The notes under the pieces are model-generated. The model saw nothing but the letters and a program-made list of their open reading frames with translations, was not told where the DNA came from and ran no database searches. Position numbers and translations under genes: made by a program. Shown here in pieces: positions 16,930 through 25,964 of a stretch of DNA of 64,000 bases. The DNA is taken from assembly GCA_016200915.1 (NCBI GenBank), contig JACQDV010000020.1, positions 1-64,000 on the forward strand, given 5' to 3'. Source of the stretch: Sphingobacteriales bacterium (GTDB taxonomy: Bacteria > Bacteroidota > Bacteroidia > Chitinophagales > Chitinophagaceae). Positions within the stretch are counted from its first letter, which is position 1. Every line of letters begins with the position of its first letter.

Positions 16930-18006
16930 ATGGTCAAAATGTTGCCGTTATTACCCATAGAAAAAGAACTGGAAACAAAGGAGGTTTTAAAAAAGCTCAC
17001 CCTAGCTCATAAGGCTTTAGCTGAGCTAAAGGGGCTCGTTACAAGCATACCAAATGAAAATATTTTAATAGAAACGCTTACTTTAAGGGAAGCAAAAGAA
17101 AGCAGTGCCATAGAAAATATTATCAGTACTATGGAGGAAGTATATCAAAGCAGTTTGTTTGATAATCAATTCAGCAATGCCAATACAAAAGAAGTGCATC
17201 AATATGCAGCAGCTTTAAAAAAAGGATATGCATTGGTAAAAGAAAAGGGCTTACTCACCAATAACACCATTCTTCAAATACAACAAACACTGGAAGAGAA
17301 TAATGCCGGGTTTCGGAAATTACCCGGTACAAAATTGCTTAATGACAAAACAGGTGAAACAATTTACACACCCCCGCAGGATTATGAAACGATTATAACC
17401 CTTATGCAAAACCTGGAGCGGTATATAAATGACGACATACTGGAAGACACTGACCCAATAATTAAAATGGCTGTTATTCATCACCAGTTCGAAAGCATCC
17501 ATCCTTTTTATGACGGTAATGGAAGAACCGGGAGGATTATCAATATACTTTATCTTGTTCATAAAAAATTACTGAACCTGCCCATCCTTTATTTAAGCAG
17601 TTATATCATCAGGAACAAGCCGGCTTACTATAAATTATTACAGCAGGTAAGGCAAACACAGGAATGGGAAGAATGGATACTTTACATGCTAACCGGGGTT
17701 GAAGAAACCGCCATTGAAAGTATTGCATTAATAAGCGGTATAAAAAAATTAATGCAGGAATATAAAATCTCCATACGCAATAACTTACCCAAATTATACA
17801 GCCAGGATTTAATCAACAATCTATTTAAATATCCTTACACAAAAATAGAGTTTATTGAAAGGGACTTGCAAGTGAGCAGGAAAACTGCCATTCGTTACCT
17901 GGAACAACTGCAAAAACTGGGAGTAGTAAAAAAAACAAAAATCGGAAGAACAAATTTCTACCTTAACGAACAGTTATACAAACTGCTTTCTGCAAACATT
18001 GGATAA
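16930..18006 (+). CDS. Fic-domain protein with N-terminal inhibitory motif and C-terminal DNA-binding region
   Basis: A 358-residue protein. The Fic active-site loop HPFYDGNGRTGR is at 191-202, with the catalytic His and all loop residues intact. It is expected to transfer AMP (or another nucleotide moiety) to a target hydroxyl. SSAIEN at 58-63 matches the S/T-x-x-x-E-N/G inhibitory helix, so this is the self-inhibited class with the helix N-terminal to the Fic core. The last ~70 residues (LINNLFKYPYTKIEFIERDLQVSRKTAIRYL... onward) look like a winged helix. Two palindromic copies of one site lie just upstream. No separate antitoxin gene is present. Start chosen: ATG at 16930, nine bases after the palindrome. 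Confidence 0.9.
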   Translation: MVKMLPLLPIEKELETKEVLKKLTLAHKALAELKGLVTSIPNENILIETLTLREAKESSAIENIISTMEEVYQSSLFDNQFSNANTKEVHQYAAALKKGYALVKEKGLLTNNTILQIQQTLEENNAGFRKLPGTKLLNDKTGETIYTPPQDYETIITLMQNLERYINDDILEDTDPIIKMAVIHHQFESIHPFYDGNGRTGRIINILYLVHKKLLNLPILYLSSYIIRNKPAYYKLLQQVRQTQEWEEWILYMLTGVEETAIESIALISGIKKLMQEYKISIRNNLPKLYSQDLINNLFKYPYTKIEFIERDLQVSRKTAIRYLEQLQKLGVVKKTKIGRTNFYLNEQLYKLLSANIG

Positions 18007-18084
18007 CTCCTGTACAAGTATTATTTGAATACGCCGTTGTTAAACCAAACACAAATCAATCCTACCTTTACCAAAACGTTTGCC

Positions 18085-18846
18085 ATGCCAGATGCATATA
18101 TCAAATCCGAAACACACCAGGGAATTACCACCATCGAATTTTTTCATCCGCAAAGCAATTCATTGCCATCTTCTTTGCTGCATGATTTAGCGGCAGCCAT
18201 TACACATGCAGGCGATGACCCCAATACCATTGTTATTATCATTCGTTCTGCCGGAGAAAAAGCATTTTGTGCCGGTGCTTCTTTTGATGAACTGATTGCC
18301 ATTAAAAATGAAGAAGGAGGTTTAAAATTCTTCAGCGGCTTTGCTCATGTTATTAATGCTATGCGCAAATGTCCCAAGTTTATTATAGGACGCATTCATG
18401 GAAAATGTGTGGGAGGCGGTGTTGGTTTGGCTGCTTCAATGGATTATGCTATTGCTATGGAAGGTGCAGAAGTGAAGCTAAGTGAGCTGGCAATAGGGAT
18501 TGGCCCTTTCGTTGTTGGCCCTGCAATAGAAAGAAAAATTGGCAAAGCAGCCTTTACACATTTATCTATTGATGCTACTATGTGGCGCAGCAGCGATTGG
18601 GCAAGAAGAAAAGGTTTGTTTGCTGAAGTACACAATACTTATGAAACATTAGACGAAGCTGTATCAAGATTAGCGAATGCATTATCACATTCAAGTCCGG
18701 AAGCAATGAAAGAAATGAAAAAAGTTTTCTGGCAGGGAACAGAAGACTGGGATACTTTATTGATTGAACGGGCAAAAATAAGCGGCCGATTGGTATTGAG
18801 TGAGTTTACCAGGAATGCGATTAATAAATTCAAGGCTAAGAGCTAA
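18085..18846 (+). CDS. Enoyl-CoA hydratase/isomerase family protein
   Basis: 253 residues from the ATG at 18085. The reading from a TTG at 18025 adds a non-family leader. Crotonase-fold landmarks are AFCAGASFDEL and GRIHGKCVGGGVGLAASMDYAIA, which form the oxyanion hole. A Glu in LSELAIGI occupies the second acid position. The first acid (GGGCE in classic hydratases) is replaced by Val/Gly, so the exact reaction could be isomerase- or methylglutaconyl-type rather than classic hydration. It may serve the same aromatic or fatty acid route as PaaZ. Confidence 0.82.
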   Translation: MPDAYIKSETHQGITTIEFFHPQSNSLPSSLLHDLAAAITHAGDDPNTIVIIIRSAGEKAFCAGASFDELIAIKNEEGGLKFFSGFAHVINAMRKCPKFIIGRIHGKCVGGGVGLAASMDYAIAMEGAEVKLSELAIGIGPFVVGPAIERKIGKAAFTHLSIDATMWRSSDWARRKGLFAEVHNTYETLDEAVSRLANALSHSSPEAMKEMKKVFWQGTEDWDTLLIERAKISGRLVLSEFTRNAINKFKAKS

Positions 18847-18872
18847 AAGAGTAAACAAGCAAAAGAGAAAAA

Positions 18873-18905
18873 CTCCTTTAACCTCTTTCTCTCCTTTAAC
18901 CTCTT
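18873..18905. repeat. Tandem CTCCTTTAACCTCTT repeat within an imperfect palindrome
   Basis: CTCCTTTAACCTCTT occurs at 18873-18887 and again at 18891-18905. Both face the AAGAGCTAAAAGAGTAAAC side at about 18837-18868 in loose inverse complementarity. This is the same style as the GGTTCAA repeat between lptB and metF. Confidence 0.45.
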
Positions 18906-18938
18906 AGCTCAAAAAAAACTTCTGTTTATCTTTATTAA

Positions 18939-19577
18939 ATGACAGAAACATTTAATGAAGATAATTTCCAAACCCTCTGCAACCAATTAGCTAAAAGAGA
19001 TAAAGATTTAAAATCTATCATCAGCACACATGGTCATCCGCCAATGTGGACAAGGCCAGCTACTTTTCAAACCCTCATCTTAACCATACTGGAGCAACAG
19101 GTGTCATTAGCTTCAGCCTATGCAGCCTTTAAAAAATTAAGAGAAAAGATTGGCGTAGTTACTTCGCCTAAAATCCTTTCATTAACCGATGTGGAATTAA
19201 GAGCCTGTTATTTCAGTCGCCAGAAAATTATTTATGCAAGAGAATTAGCTAAGGCGATTGAATCAAAACAGTTACAATTAAAAAAATTATCGACCGCACA
19301 TAATGACGAAGTGAGACATGAACTGAAAAAAATAAAAGGTATCGGCGACTGGACGGTAGATGTTTATTTGATACATGCGCTGCAACGAACAGATTTATTT
19401 CCATTGGGCGATATAGCTTTGGTCAACAGCTTAAAAGAAACCAAACAACTGCATCCGCATATTACTAAAGATGAAATGCTGACCATTGCAGAGCCATGGC
19501 GGCCTTATCGTACTATTGCTGCTATGATTTTATGGCATGCTTACATTAAAAAGAGAAACATCAAATTACAGGGATAA
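18939..19577 (+). CDS. DNA-3-methyladenine glycosylase II-like (HhH-GPD) protein
   Basis: A 212-residue HhH-GPD base-excision glycosylase. FQTLILTILEQQVSLASAYAAF opens the helical core. KKIKGIGDWTVDVYLIHAL is the helix-hairpin-helix with its GIGDWT turn, and the Asp in PLGDIAL is the catalytic residue. It lacks the N-terminal domain of E. coli AlkA, as in the short archaeal/bacterial forms. It removes alkylated bases from DNA. Convergent with the carbonic anhydrase gene and separated from it by a bidirectional terminator. Confidence 0.88.
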   Translation: MTETFNEDNFQTLCNQLAKRDKDLKSIISTHGHPPMWTRPATFQTLILTILEQQVSLASAYAAFKKLREKIGVVTSPKILSLTDVELRACYFSRQKIIYARELAKAIESKQLQLKKLSTAHNDEVRHELKKIKGIGDWTVDVYLIHALQRTDLFPLGDIALVNSLKETKQLHPHITKDEMLTIAEPWRPYRTIAAMILWHAYIKKRNIKLQG

Positions 19578-19605
19578 AAAAGGTGATTGAATCAATCACC
19601 TTTTT
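19577..19605. terminator. Bidirectional terminator between convergent genes
   Basis: AAAAAGGTGATTGA pairs with TCAATCACCTTTTT, with A- and T-runs at the two ends. It starts at the stop codon of the glycosylase gene and precedes the end of the carbonic anhydrase gene. Confidence 0.85.
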
Positions 19606-19611
19606 CATTTA

Positions 19612-20247
19612 TTATAAATCATCGTATTCGTACAGCGGGTCTATATGCGTACCGGCTTTCATTTCATATACCGGCTTAATTAAACCATCCTTTAATCCAT
19701 ATACCCAGCCATGCAGGTCGGGTCTTTGCTCATTTTTCCATGCTCTTTGAATGATAGAAGTTTTTGCCAGGTTAAATACCTGCTCCATTACATTCAATTC
19801 CACCAGCCTGTCTGTTTTTTGTTCATCATCTTTAATAGCATCCAATTCAGTTCTGTGAATGCGATATACATCTTTAATGTTTCGCAGCCACATGTTGAGC
19901 ACATACTTAAAGTCATGATTGGAGATAGAAGCTCTTACCCCACCACAACCATAGTGACCACACACAATAACATGTTTTACTTTTAAATGATTTACTGCAT
20001 AATCCAGTACACTCAATAAGTTTACATCGGTATTAATTACCAGGTTGGCCACATTCCGGTGCACAAAAATTTCTCCGGGTTGTGTACCGGTAATCTTATC
20101 GGCTGGTACACGACTATCACTACAACCAATCCATAAAAATTCTGGTGTTTGTATTTGTGAAAGACGTTTAAAAAACTCCGGGTCTTCCTGTTGTACTTCG
20201 GCCGCCCAAGCTTTGTTTTCGAGTAATAATTTTTCGTATGTCTGCAT
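19612..20247 (-). CDS. Beta-class carbonic anhydrase
   Basis: A 211-residue enzyme that interconverts CO2 and bicarbonate. The zinc site is readable: Cys and Asp-Arg in GCSDSRVP, then the His and Cys of VCGHYGCGG. The length is typical of the E. coli Can type. It lies 25 bp downstream of a SulP transporter gene on the same strand. This is a recurrent pairing (sometimes a fusion) that points to bicarbonate uptake and use. The transporter is transcribed first. Confidence 0.94.
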   Translation of the reverse strand: MQTYEKLLLENKAWAAEVQQEDPEFFKRLSQIQTPEFLWIGCSDSRVPADKITGTQPGEIFVHRNVANLVINTDVNLLSVLDYAVNHLKVKHVIVCGHYGCGGVRASISNHDFKYVLNMWLRNIKDVYRIHRTELDAIKDDEQKTDRLVELNVMEQVFNLAKTSIIQRAWKNEQRPDLHGWVYGLKDGLIKPVYEMKAGTHIDPLYEYDDL

Positions 20248-20272
20248 AATAATAATTTAAAGTAATAAAATT

Positions 20273-21844
20273 TTAAATAATAGCGTTCAATAATTGTTCG
20301 GGTTCATTAAACAGTTCGTGTCTTGCTTTGTTCGGGCTTCTTTTAATTTCCACTTTAATATTCTTCAAATGCGCATGATACGTAAACTCATTCACCGTAT
20401 CTACAATATCCTGGTCAATAAAATCAGCCCTGGTTGCATCAATAATAACATAAGAATTTTCCGGCACTGATTCAAGTTTATATTTAACGATTGGTTTGTT
20501 GAGAAAAGAAACATCTTTCCTCAGCCGGAACAAATAGTTGTTTTGGTCATGCACCACAAATACACTGGAACGGAAATTACTTCTTACCATAAAGAACAAA
20601 CCCACTCCTATTCCTATCAAAATACCAATCAGCAAATCTGTCATTAATATTGCTACAATAGTTACGCAGAAAGGAATAAACTGATCCCAACCCTTGCTGT
20701 AAAATTCTTTAAACAAAGTAATCTTAGCCAATTTATAGCCGGTATAAATTAATACAGATGCTAATGCTGCCAAAGGTATTTTATTCAATAAACCCGGAAT
20801 AAGCATAACACATAACAGCATTAATACACCATGAAGTATAGCCGATAGTTTTGACTTTGCCCCGGAGTTTACATTGGCAGAACTTCTAACGATTACGGAA
20901 GTTAGCGGCAAACCACCAATTAATCCCGACAAAATATTACCAATACCCTGCGCTTTTAATTCACGGTTGGATGGTGTTACTCTTTTGTAAGGATCTAACT
21001 TATCAACGGCTTCAATACTTAATAAAGTTTCCAGGCTGGCTACTATGGCCAATGTCAACGCTGATATCCATACATCAGGATTATTTAAGTATTGCAGTTT
21101 GGGAAAAGTAAAGAAAGAAACAAAGCTCTGCACATCCGTTGCCACCGGTAACTGCACCAGTTGTTTTAATTGCAATGCATTAGTTGGATGAAACTGGATA
21201 AAATATTCATTGATTAACACAGCAGCCAATACTACAATTAATGGCGCCGGTATTAGCTGGAATATTTTTTTTGATTTGAAGAATTTCCGCTCCCACAATA
21301 TCAATATTCCTATGGAAACAACACCTATCACCACTGCGGCTGGTGTTATATAATTGATAGCATTAAAAATTCCTGAGAACGTATTCTCACCATTTTGCGA
21401 AAACGATTCATCTCCTATAAAATCTTTATCATACCCTACCAGGTGCGGAAATTGTTTTAAGATAAGAATGATACCAATGGCTGCCAGCATTCCTTTGATA
21501 ACGGAGTTGGGAACATAATCTCCAATTACACCGGCTTTTATAAAACCGAATAATAACTGGATACAACCGGCAATTACCACGGCTAAAAGAAAAGCTTCAA
21601 ACACCTGTAATTTTCCAATAGCAGTCGCTACAATTACAGTTAAACCGGCAGCGGGTCCGCTCACACTTAAACTGGAGCCACTTAAAAGGCCAATTACAAT
21701 TCCACCCACAATACCGGCAATGATGCCGGAAAACAACGGTGCATTAGAACCAAGAGCAATGCCAAGACAAAGAGGCAGTGCCACTAACAGCACCACGACA
21801 GACGCAGGCACATCAGCAGCTGCATTCTGAAATAATTTTTTCAT
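20273..21844 (-). CDS. SulP/SLC26-family anion transporter with STAS domain (probable bicarbonate transporter)
   Basis: A 523-residue protein with 10 or more membrane segments over residues ~15-410, including the GIIAGIVGG and SGPAAGLTV segments typical of SulP. A cytosolic STAS domain occupies about 420-523 (NSYVIIDATRADFIDQDIVDTVNEF). Family members move sulfate, bicarbonate or other anions, often with sodium. The adjacent carbonic anhydrase makes bicarbonate the likeliest substrate. Operon order: small exported gene, SulP, carbonic anhydrase. Confidence 0.9.
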   Translation of the reverse strand: MKKLFQNAAADVPASVVVLLVALPLCLGIALGSNAPLFSGIIAGIVGGIVIGLLSGSSLSVSGPAAGLTVIVATAIGKLQVFEAFLLAVVIAGCIQLLFGFIKAGVIGDYVPNSVIKGMLAAIGIILILKQFPHLVGYDKDFIGDESFSQNGENTFSGIFNAINYITPAAVVIGVVSIGILILWERKFFKSKKIFQLIPAPLIVVLAAVLINEYFIQFHPTNALQLKQLVQLPVATDVQSFVSFFTFPKLQYLNNPDVWISALTLAIVASLETLLSIEAVDKLDPYKRVTPSNRELKAQGIGNILSGLIGGLPLTSVIVRSSANVNSGAKSKLSAILHGVLMLLCVMLIPGLLNKIPLAALASVLIYTGYKLAKITLFKEFYSKGWDQFIPFCVTIVAILMTDLLIGILIGIGVGLFFMVRSNFRSSVFVVHDQNNYLFRLRKDVSFLNKPIVKYKLESVPENSYVIIDATRADFIDQDIVDTVNEFTYHAHLKNIKVEIKRSPNKARHELFNEPEQLLNAII

Positions 21845-21918
21845 AACGAAGTAAGTTGTTAAGTATTAAAACCTGTTACAAACAGGTTGAACCAATAAAA
21901 GAAAGGCAAGCTGTTTAC

Positions 21919-22218
21919 TTAACAGTTTGGGGGAGGAGTTTGTACTTCAGCAATAAATTGCGTAAAAAATTTTTCTGACTCGTGTAAATGATGAGTGATG
22001 ATTAAAGTATATAACCTTACGTTTTCACCCTGTACATCTTGCCAGTAAGCTTTGTGCAACTCTTCGATAAAAGAATTAGGAGCTGGTGCAGAAGTAGTAC
22101 TGTGAGGAAGTTCTTCAGTAAGCTGGTTTTGATACAACATCCTTCCTATTTGAGCAACAGGAAGCACTTGTGTACTAAACACGAGCAGGAGAAAGACGCT
22201 TATAATTTTTTTCTTCAT
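21919..22218 (-). CDS. Small exported protein of unknown function
   Basis: About 99 residues from the ATG at 22218 (MKKKIISVFLLLVFS); a start four codons upstream is also possible. A signal-peptide-like helix is followed by LPVAQIGRMLYQNQLTEELPH, an amphipathic segment, then a polar helical part with His residues (ITHHLHESEKFF) and a final Pro-Pro-Pro-Asn-Cys. It lies 74 bp upstream of the SulP gene on the same strand and may be co-transcribed. I do not recognise the family. Confidence 0.6.
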   Translation of the reverse strand: MKKKIISVFLLLVFSTQVLPVAQIGRMLYQNQLTEELPHSTTSAPAPNSFIEELHKAYWQDVQGENVRLYTLIITHHLHESEKFFTQFIAEVQTPPPNC

Positions 22219-22312
22219 CACAGGCTGCAAAAATATAGTATGAACTTTTAATAAACGTTAAAGAAATAAAAATGTTCGGTCACAAAACTGTAGTTTATTG
22301 ACCTCCAAAAGC

Positions 22313-22342
22313 AAAAAACCCTTGTTTGAGTTACAAGAGTTT
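22313..22342 (-). terminator. fabG terminator
   Basis: On the minus strand AAACTCTTGT pairs with ACAAGGGTTT (one wobble) and a T-run follows. It is located just downstream of the fabG stop. Confidence 0.7.
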
Positions 22343-22364
22343 AAAAGTATTTTTAATTCAATCC

Positions 22365-23120
22365 TTAAATATTCAATCCGCCGCAAACGCTGATGGTTTG
22401 GCCGGTGATATAACTTCCCCAGTCGCTGGCGAGGAATAAACAGGTGTTAGCTATATCTTCACCCGTAGCAAATTTTCCCAAAGGAATACCGGCTTTATAT
22501 TTTTCACCTGCATCACCTTCTTTTAAATAAGCAGTCATATCTGTTTCCACAAAACCAGGAGCAACAGCATTGCAGCGGATATTGCGGCTACCCAATTCTT
22601 TGGCCACTGATTTGGTAAACCCAATAATACCTGCTTTGGAGGCAGCATAACTGCTTTGTCCGGCATTACCCATTTCGCCAATCACACTGCTCATGTTGAT
22701 GATAACACCGTTCTTTGATTTCATCATCGGACGTATCACCTGCTTGGTCATATTAAATACGCTGTTGAGGTTGATGTTAATTACATCATTCCATTGCTCA
22801 GCACTCATGCGCAGCAATAAATTATCTTTTGAAATACCGGCGTTGTTTACACAAATATCTACTGTACCAAATTCTTTTATTACATCATTCACCAATGCTT
22901 CACATTGGGCAAAATCACCTGCATTACTTTTATAGGATTTTGCTTTTACACCCATTGCAGACAATTTGGCTTCTAATGCTGCAGCTTTTTCAGCACTGCC
23001 GTCGCTCACATAAGTAAAGGCAATATTGGCTCCATGTTCAGCAAATTTTATTGCAATAGCTTCACCAATACCACGGGCAGCACCGGTTACAATAGCAACT
23101 TTTCCAGCAAGTAATTTCAT
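22365..23120 (-). CDS. fabG: 3-oxoacyl-[acyl-carrier-protein] reductase
   Basis: 251 residues from the ATG at 23120 (MKLLAGKVAIVTG); the earlier in-frame start is less likely. It is a classic short-chain dehydrogenase: the cofactor loop TGAARGIG, NNAGIS, the catalytic Ser in INMSSVIGEMG, the YAASK catalytic Tyr/Lys and the C-terminal GQTISVCGG. It reduces 3-oxoacyl-ACP in fatty acid elongation. It has its own terminator. The PhyH and GH3 genes lie just upstream on the same strand, 31 bp away, so a shared transcript is possible. Confidence 0.9.
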   Translation of the reverse strand: MKLLAGKVAIVTGAARGIGEAIAIKFAEHGANIAFTYVSDGSAEKAAALEAKLSAMGVKAKSYKSNAGDFAQCEALVNDVIKEFGTVDICVNNAGISKDNLLLRMSAEQWNDVININLNSVFNMTKQVIRPMMKSKNGVIINMSSVIGEMGNAGQSSYAASKAGIIGFTKSVAKELGSRNIRCNAVAPGFVETDMTAYLKEGDAGEKYKAGIPLGKFATGEDIANTCLFLASDWGSYITGQTISVCGGLNI

Positions 23121-23151
23121 AACAATTAATTTGGGGTGCAATATAAATGAT

Positions 23152-24111
23152 TTAGTCTTCTTCCATTAAAGAAGGCCTTTCTGTTATTTCATGATACTTG
23201 ATTACATCCCTGGCATAAAAATGTATTACCATGCTCTTGCGGGTGAGTGAAGGATTAACCACCGGCATACCACCATGAATTAAATTAGCATGCCATACCA
23301 GTACATCTCCTTTTTTTGGAAGAAATATTTTTGATTGTAGTTTTTCTTTTTCAATGATATCCTGCGTCACTTCTTCATAATCAGCATACGATTTATTACC
23401 TAATGAAAACTGGTTGCTGATATTTCCAAAATCATCATTGAGCAGATAAGGTAATTTATGGCTGCCGGGATAATAAAATAACGGGCCGCTGTCAGGGTGA
23501 ATGTCTTCCAACGCAATCCACGCCGCAATTAAATAACCCAGCGGATAAGTGGTCATGTGAATACTGTCACTGTGTGCTTTTTGTCCGCTGCCGTAATTAA
23601 AGTTGAGCGTTTGAAACGGAACTACTTCCTTATCTAACAAAAAACCAAGCAATGAATTTAAAACAGGATGATGTGTAGCTTCTTTGATTGGTTGGGAAAG
23701 TTTATTGGCAAACATCACTTTGTTATCATGTGTATATTGCACTGCTCCGCTTTTTACCAATCGTTCCACTTCTTTGTCAATCGTATCACAGGTTGCTTCG
23801 TCAAATAATTTTTCTAAAATAAGATAGCCATCCTTTGACCAGTTTTTTATTTGCTCCTGTGTAGCAGCATCAAAAGAATTGAACGATGCTTTTTGAGGCG
23901 CTACTATTAATGAATCATTTACATCTAACCAGGCAGTTGATTTTTTATCAGGAAAATCTTTACTGGAAACAGAACCATACAAGGGTTTATGAATATTGTA
24001 TTGCCGGTAAGCTTCTTTATTATGGCGAAGCGATTTATAGTGCAGTAAGTTATAAGCCCAATGAAATACTTTATAATCCTTCAGTCGCTCTTTAAGGGAC
24101 ATAATTACCAT
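23152..24111 (-). CDS. Phytanoyl-CoA dioxygenase (PhyH) family protein
   Basis: A 319-residue non-heme Fe(II)/2-oxoglutarate oxygenase. The His-x-Asp of the iron site is in KAHSDSIHM (H-S-D), and the distal His is in VLVWHANLIHGG. An Arg (SLTRKSMV) for 2-oxoglutarate follows. It hydroxylates an unknown small molecule or lipid. Its ATG at 24111 overlaps the last codons of the GH3 gene by 7 bp (an ATG three codons in, at 24102, is an alternative), so the two products are probably made together. The pair suggests a small-molecule tailoring step. Confidence 0.88.
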   Translation of the reverse strand: MVIMSLKERLKDYKVFHWAYNLLHYKSLRHNKEAYRQYNIHKPLYGSVSSKDFPDKKSTAWLDVNDSLIVAPQKASFNSFDAATQEQIKNWSKDGYLILEKLFDEATCDTIDKEVERLVKSGAVQYTHDNKVMFANKLSQPIKEATHHPVLNSLLGFLLDKEVVPFQTLNFNYGSGQKAHSDSIHMTTYPLGYLIAAWIALEDIHPDSGPLFYYPGSHKLPYLLNDDFGNISNQFSLGNKSYADYEEVTQDIIEKEKLQSKIFLPKKGDVLVWHANLIHGGMPVVNPSLTRKSMVIHFYARDVIKYHEITERPSLMEED

Positions 24112-25613
24112 TTAAATTGGAGTATCTCGTCAATATATTTTCTGTCGTTGCTCAGGCGGGGAACCTTGTGTTGTCCTCCTAATTTACCTTTACTTTTCAG
24201 CCAAGCCGTAAAGGTACCGGGTTTCATTATTTTAACGAGTGGTTTTCTCAATGCAATGTCTTTATATCGCTTGGCCTCATAATCGCTGTTGAGATTTTTT
24301 AAAGAACTATCCAGTTCAAAAATAAAACCATTGAAATCGTCCGGCATTTTTTCAAACTCTATCAACCATTCATGTGCACCATTGCTGTTATCACTAAAAT
24401 AAACAGGCGCAGCTGTATAATCATTCACTACAGCGCCGGTTTGTTCACAGGCAATGGCAATAGCTTTATCTGTATTATCAACAATTATTTCTTCACCAAA
24501 AGCATTGATAAAATGTTTTAACCGGCCGCTTACTTTTATTTTAAATGGATTGAGCGAAGTAAACTGAACCGTATCTCCCACGAGGTATCTCCACAATCCT
24601 CCATTCGTACTGATAACCGGCGCATAGTTTACATTCAACTGCACTTTATTTAATCCAATAGTTCTGGGATTAGCTTTTCCATATTCTTCTACCGGCATGA
24701 ATTCATAAAAGATACCATGATCAGTAAACAACAATAATCCGTCTTCATCCGGAGCGTTTTGTGCAGCAAAAAACCCTTCACTGGCATTATACATTTCTAA
24801 GTAGCTTATATCTTTACCAATGAGTTTTTGAAACTGTTCTTTATAAGGAACAAATGAAACGCCACCATGTAAATACAATTCTAATCCCGGCCACACTTCA
24901 GCGAGTGTTTGTTTACCCGTTATTTCTAAAATACGTTTAATGAGTACGATCGTCCACGTGGGCACACCAGAGAGAGAACTTACATTTTCTTTAATGGTTG
25001 ATTCAGCTAATTTCTCAATCTTATTTTCCCATTCATCTAACAATGCAATATTCAGCTCCGGCGTTCTTAACCATTGTCCCCAGAAAGGAGCATTCTGCAT
25101 TAACACCGCACTCAGATCACCATACTGAACCATTTCATTTACCTGGTGAATTTTATGACTGCCACCAATCACCAATCCTTTGCCGGTTAATAAATCGGAG
25201 TAAGGAAAATTATTGTAGTAGATGGTGAGTATATCTTTGGCAGCTTTGTAATGACCGTCAACCAAACTCTCTTCACTTACCGGTATGAATTTACTTTTAT
25301 CTGAAGTGGTACCACTGCTTTTTGCAAACCATTTAATGGGTGTATTCCACAACACATTTTCTTCGCCATTCATCATGCGTTCTATATATCCTTTTATATC
25401 ATCATATTCATGAATGGGAACAGTTTCTTTAAAAGAACGAACAGTAAACAATGAAGAAAAAGAATACTTGCTGCCAAACTCAGTGTACTGTGCAGAAGTA
25501 ACCAAATGTTGTAATACCTCTCTTTGTGCAGCAACCGGGTTATGCATCCAGGCCTCAATGCGCCACATGCGCATACGGGCCAATCTTGATATGGCAGGGC
25601 TGAGTAGCCTCAT
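24105..25613 (-). CDS. GH3-family acyl-acid amido synthetase-like protein
   Basis: A 502-residue protein of the GH3 (auxin-responsive) superfamily of adenylate-forming enzymes. Phosphate-binding-like SSGTTSDKSKFIP, then LYLHGGVSF, YNASEGFFA and the ISTNGGLWRYLVGDTVQF core are all present. Plant members join amino acids to acyl acids such as auxin. Bacterial members are common in Bacteroidota with unknown substrate. It overlaps the downstream PhyH oxygenase gene, which supports a two-step modification of one metabolite. Confidence 0.9.
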   Translation of the reverse strand: MRLLSPAISRLARMRMWRIEAWMHNPVAAQREVLQHLVTSAQYTEFGSKYSFSSLFTVRSFKETVPIHEYDDIKGYIERMMNGEENVLWNTPIKWFAKSSGTTSDKSKFIPVSEESLVDGHYKAAKDILTIYYNNFPYSDLLTGKGLVIGGSHKIHQVNEMVQYGDLSAVLMQNAPFWGQWLRTPELNIALLDEWENKIEKLAESTIKENVSSLSGVPTWTIVLIKRILEITGKQTLAEVWPGLELYLHGGVSFVPYKEQFQKLIGKDISYLEMYNASEGFFAAQNAPDEDGLLLFTDHGIFYEFMPVEEYGKANPRTIGLNKVQLNVNYAPVISTNGGLWRYLVGDTVQFTSLNPFKIKVSGRLKHFINAFGEEIIVDNTDKAIAIACEQTGAVVNDYTAAPVYFSDNSNGAHEWLIEFEKMPDDFNGFIFELDSSLKNLNSDYEAKRYKDIALRKPLVKIMKPGTFTAWLKSKGKLGGQHKVPRLSNDRKYIDEILQFKW

Positions 25614-25655
25614 AGCAATAGCAGCAAGATAGAAATTTAGGAGGAAAAGGGGAAG

Positions 25656-25964
25656 CTAATGTAATCTTTTTTTAATGTGGCTTTTGGACCTTCTGAAATG
25701 AATTACCGCCAGTATCTCAATTTTGTTTTTTGAATAAATGAAATAAATGGTATAAGGAAAAGCTTTCATTACATTTTTCCGGATGGGCCTGCCTGTTTTA
25801 TAAAAAGAAAAAGCGGAAGGTCTTTCAGCAATTTTTGTGAAACATTTGTATATACTTTCTAAAAATCTGTTACCAAGATGGGGAGTTCTTGTTTCATACC
25901 AAAGAGCTATTTCTTCTATTTCGATGCTTGCCTCAGGTGATATAAAGAATGAATTAACCGGCAT
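25656..25964 (-). CDS. RelE/ParE-family toxin
   Basis: A 102-residue basic protein with the ParE fold landmarks: SPEASIEIEEIALWYETR at the N-terminus, GNRFLESIYKCFTKI, and the C-terminal YTIYFIYSKNKIEILAVIHFRRS. ParE-like toxins poison gyrase, and RelE-like ones cleave mRNA. The short sequence does not decide which. The start overlaps the antitoxin stop by 11 bp, in the antitoxin-first order typical of these modules. Confidence 0.88.
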   Translation of the reverse strand: MPVNSFFISPEASIEIEEIALWYETRTPHLGNRFLESIYKCFTKIAERPSAFSFYKTGRPIRKNVMKAFPYTIYFIYSKNKIEILAVIHFRRSKSHIKKRLH

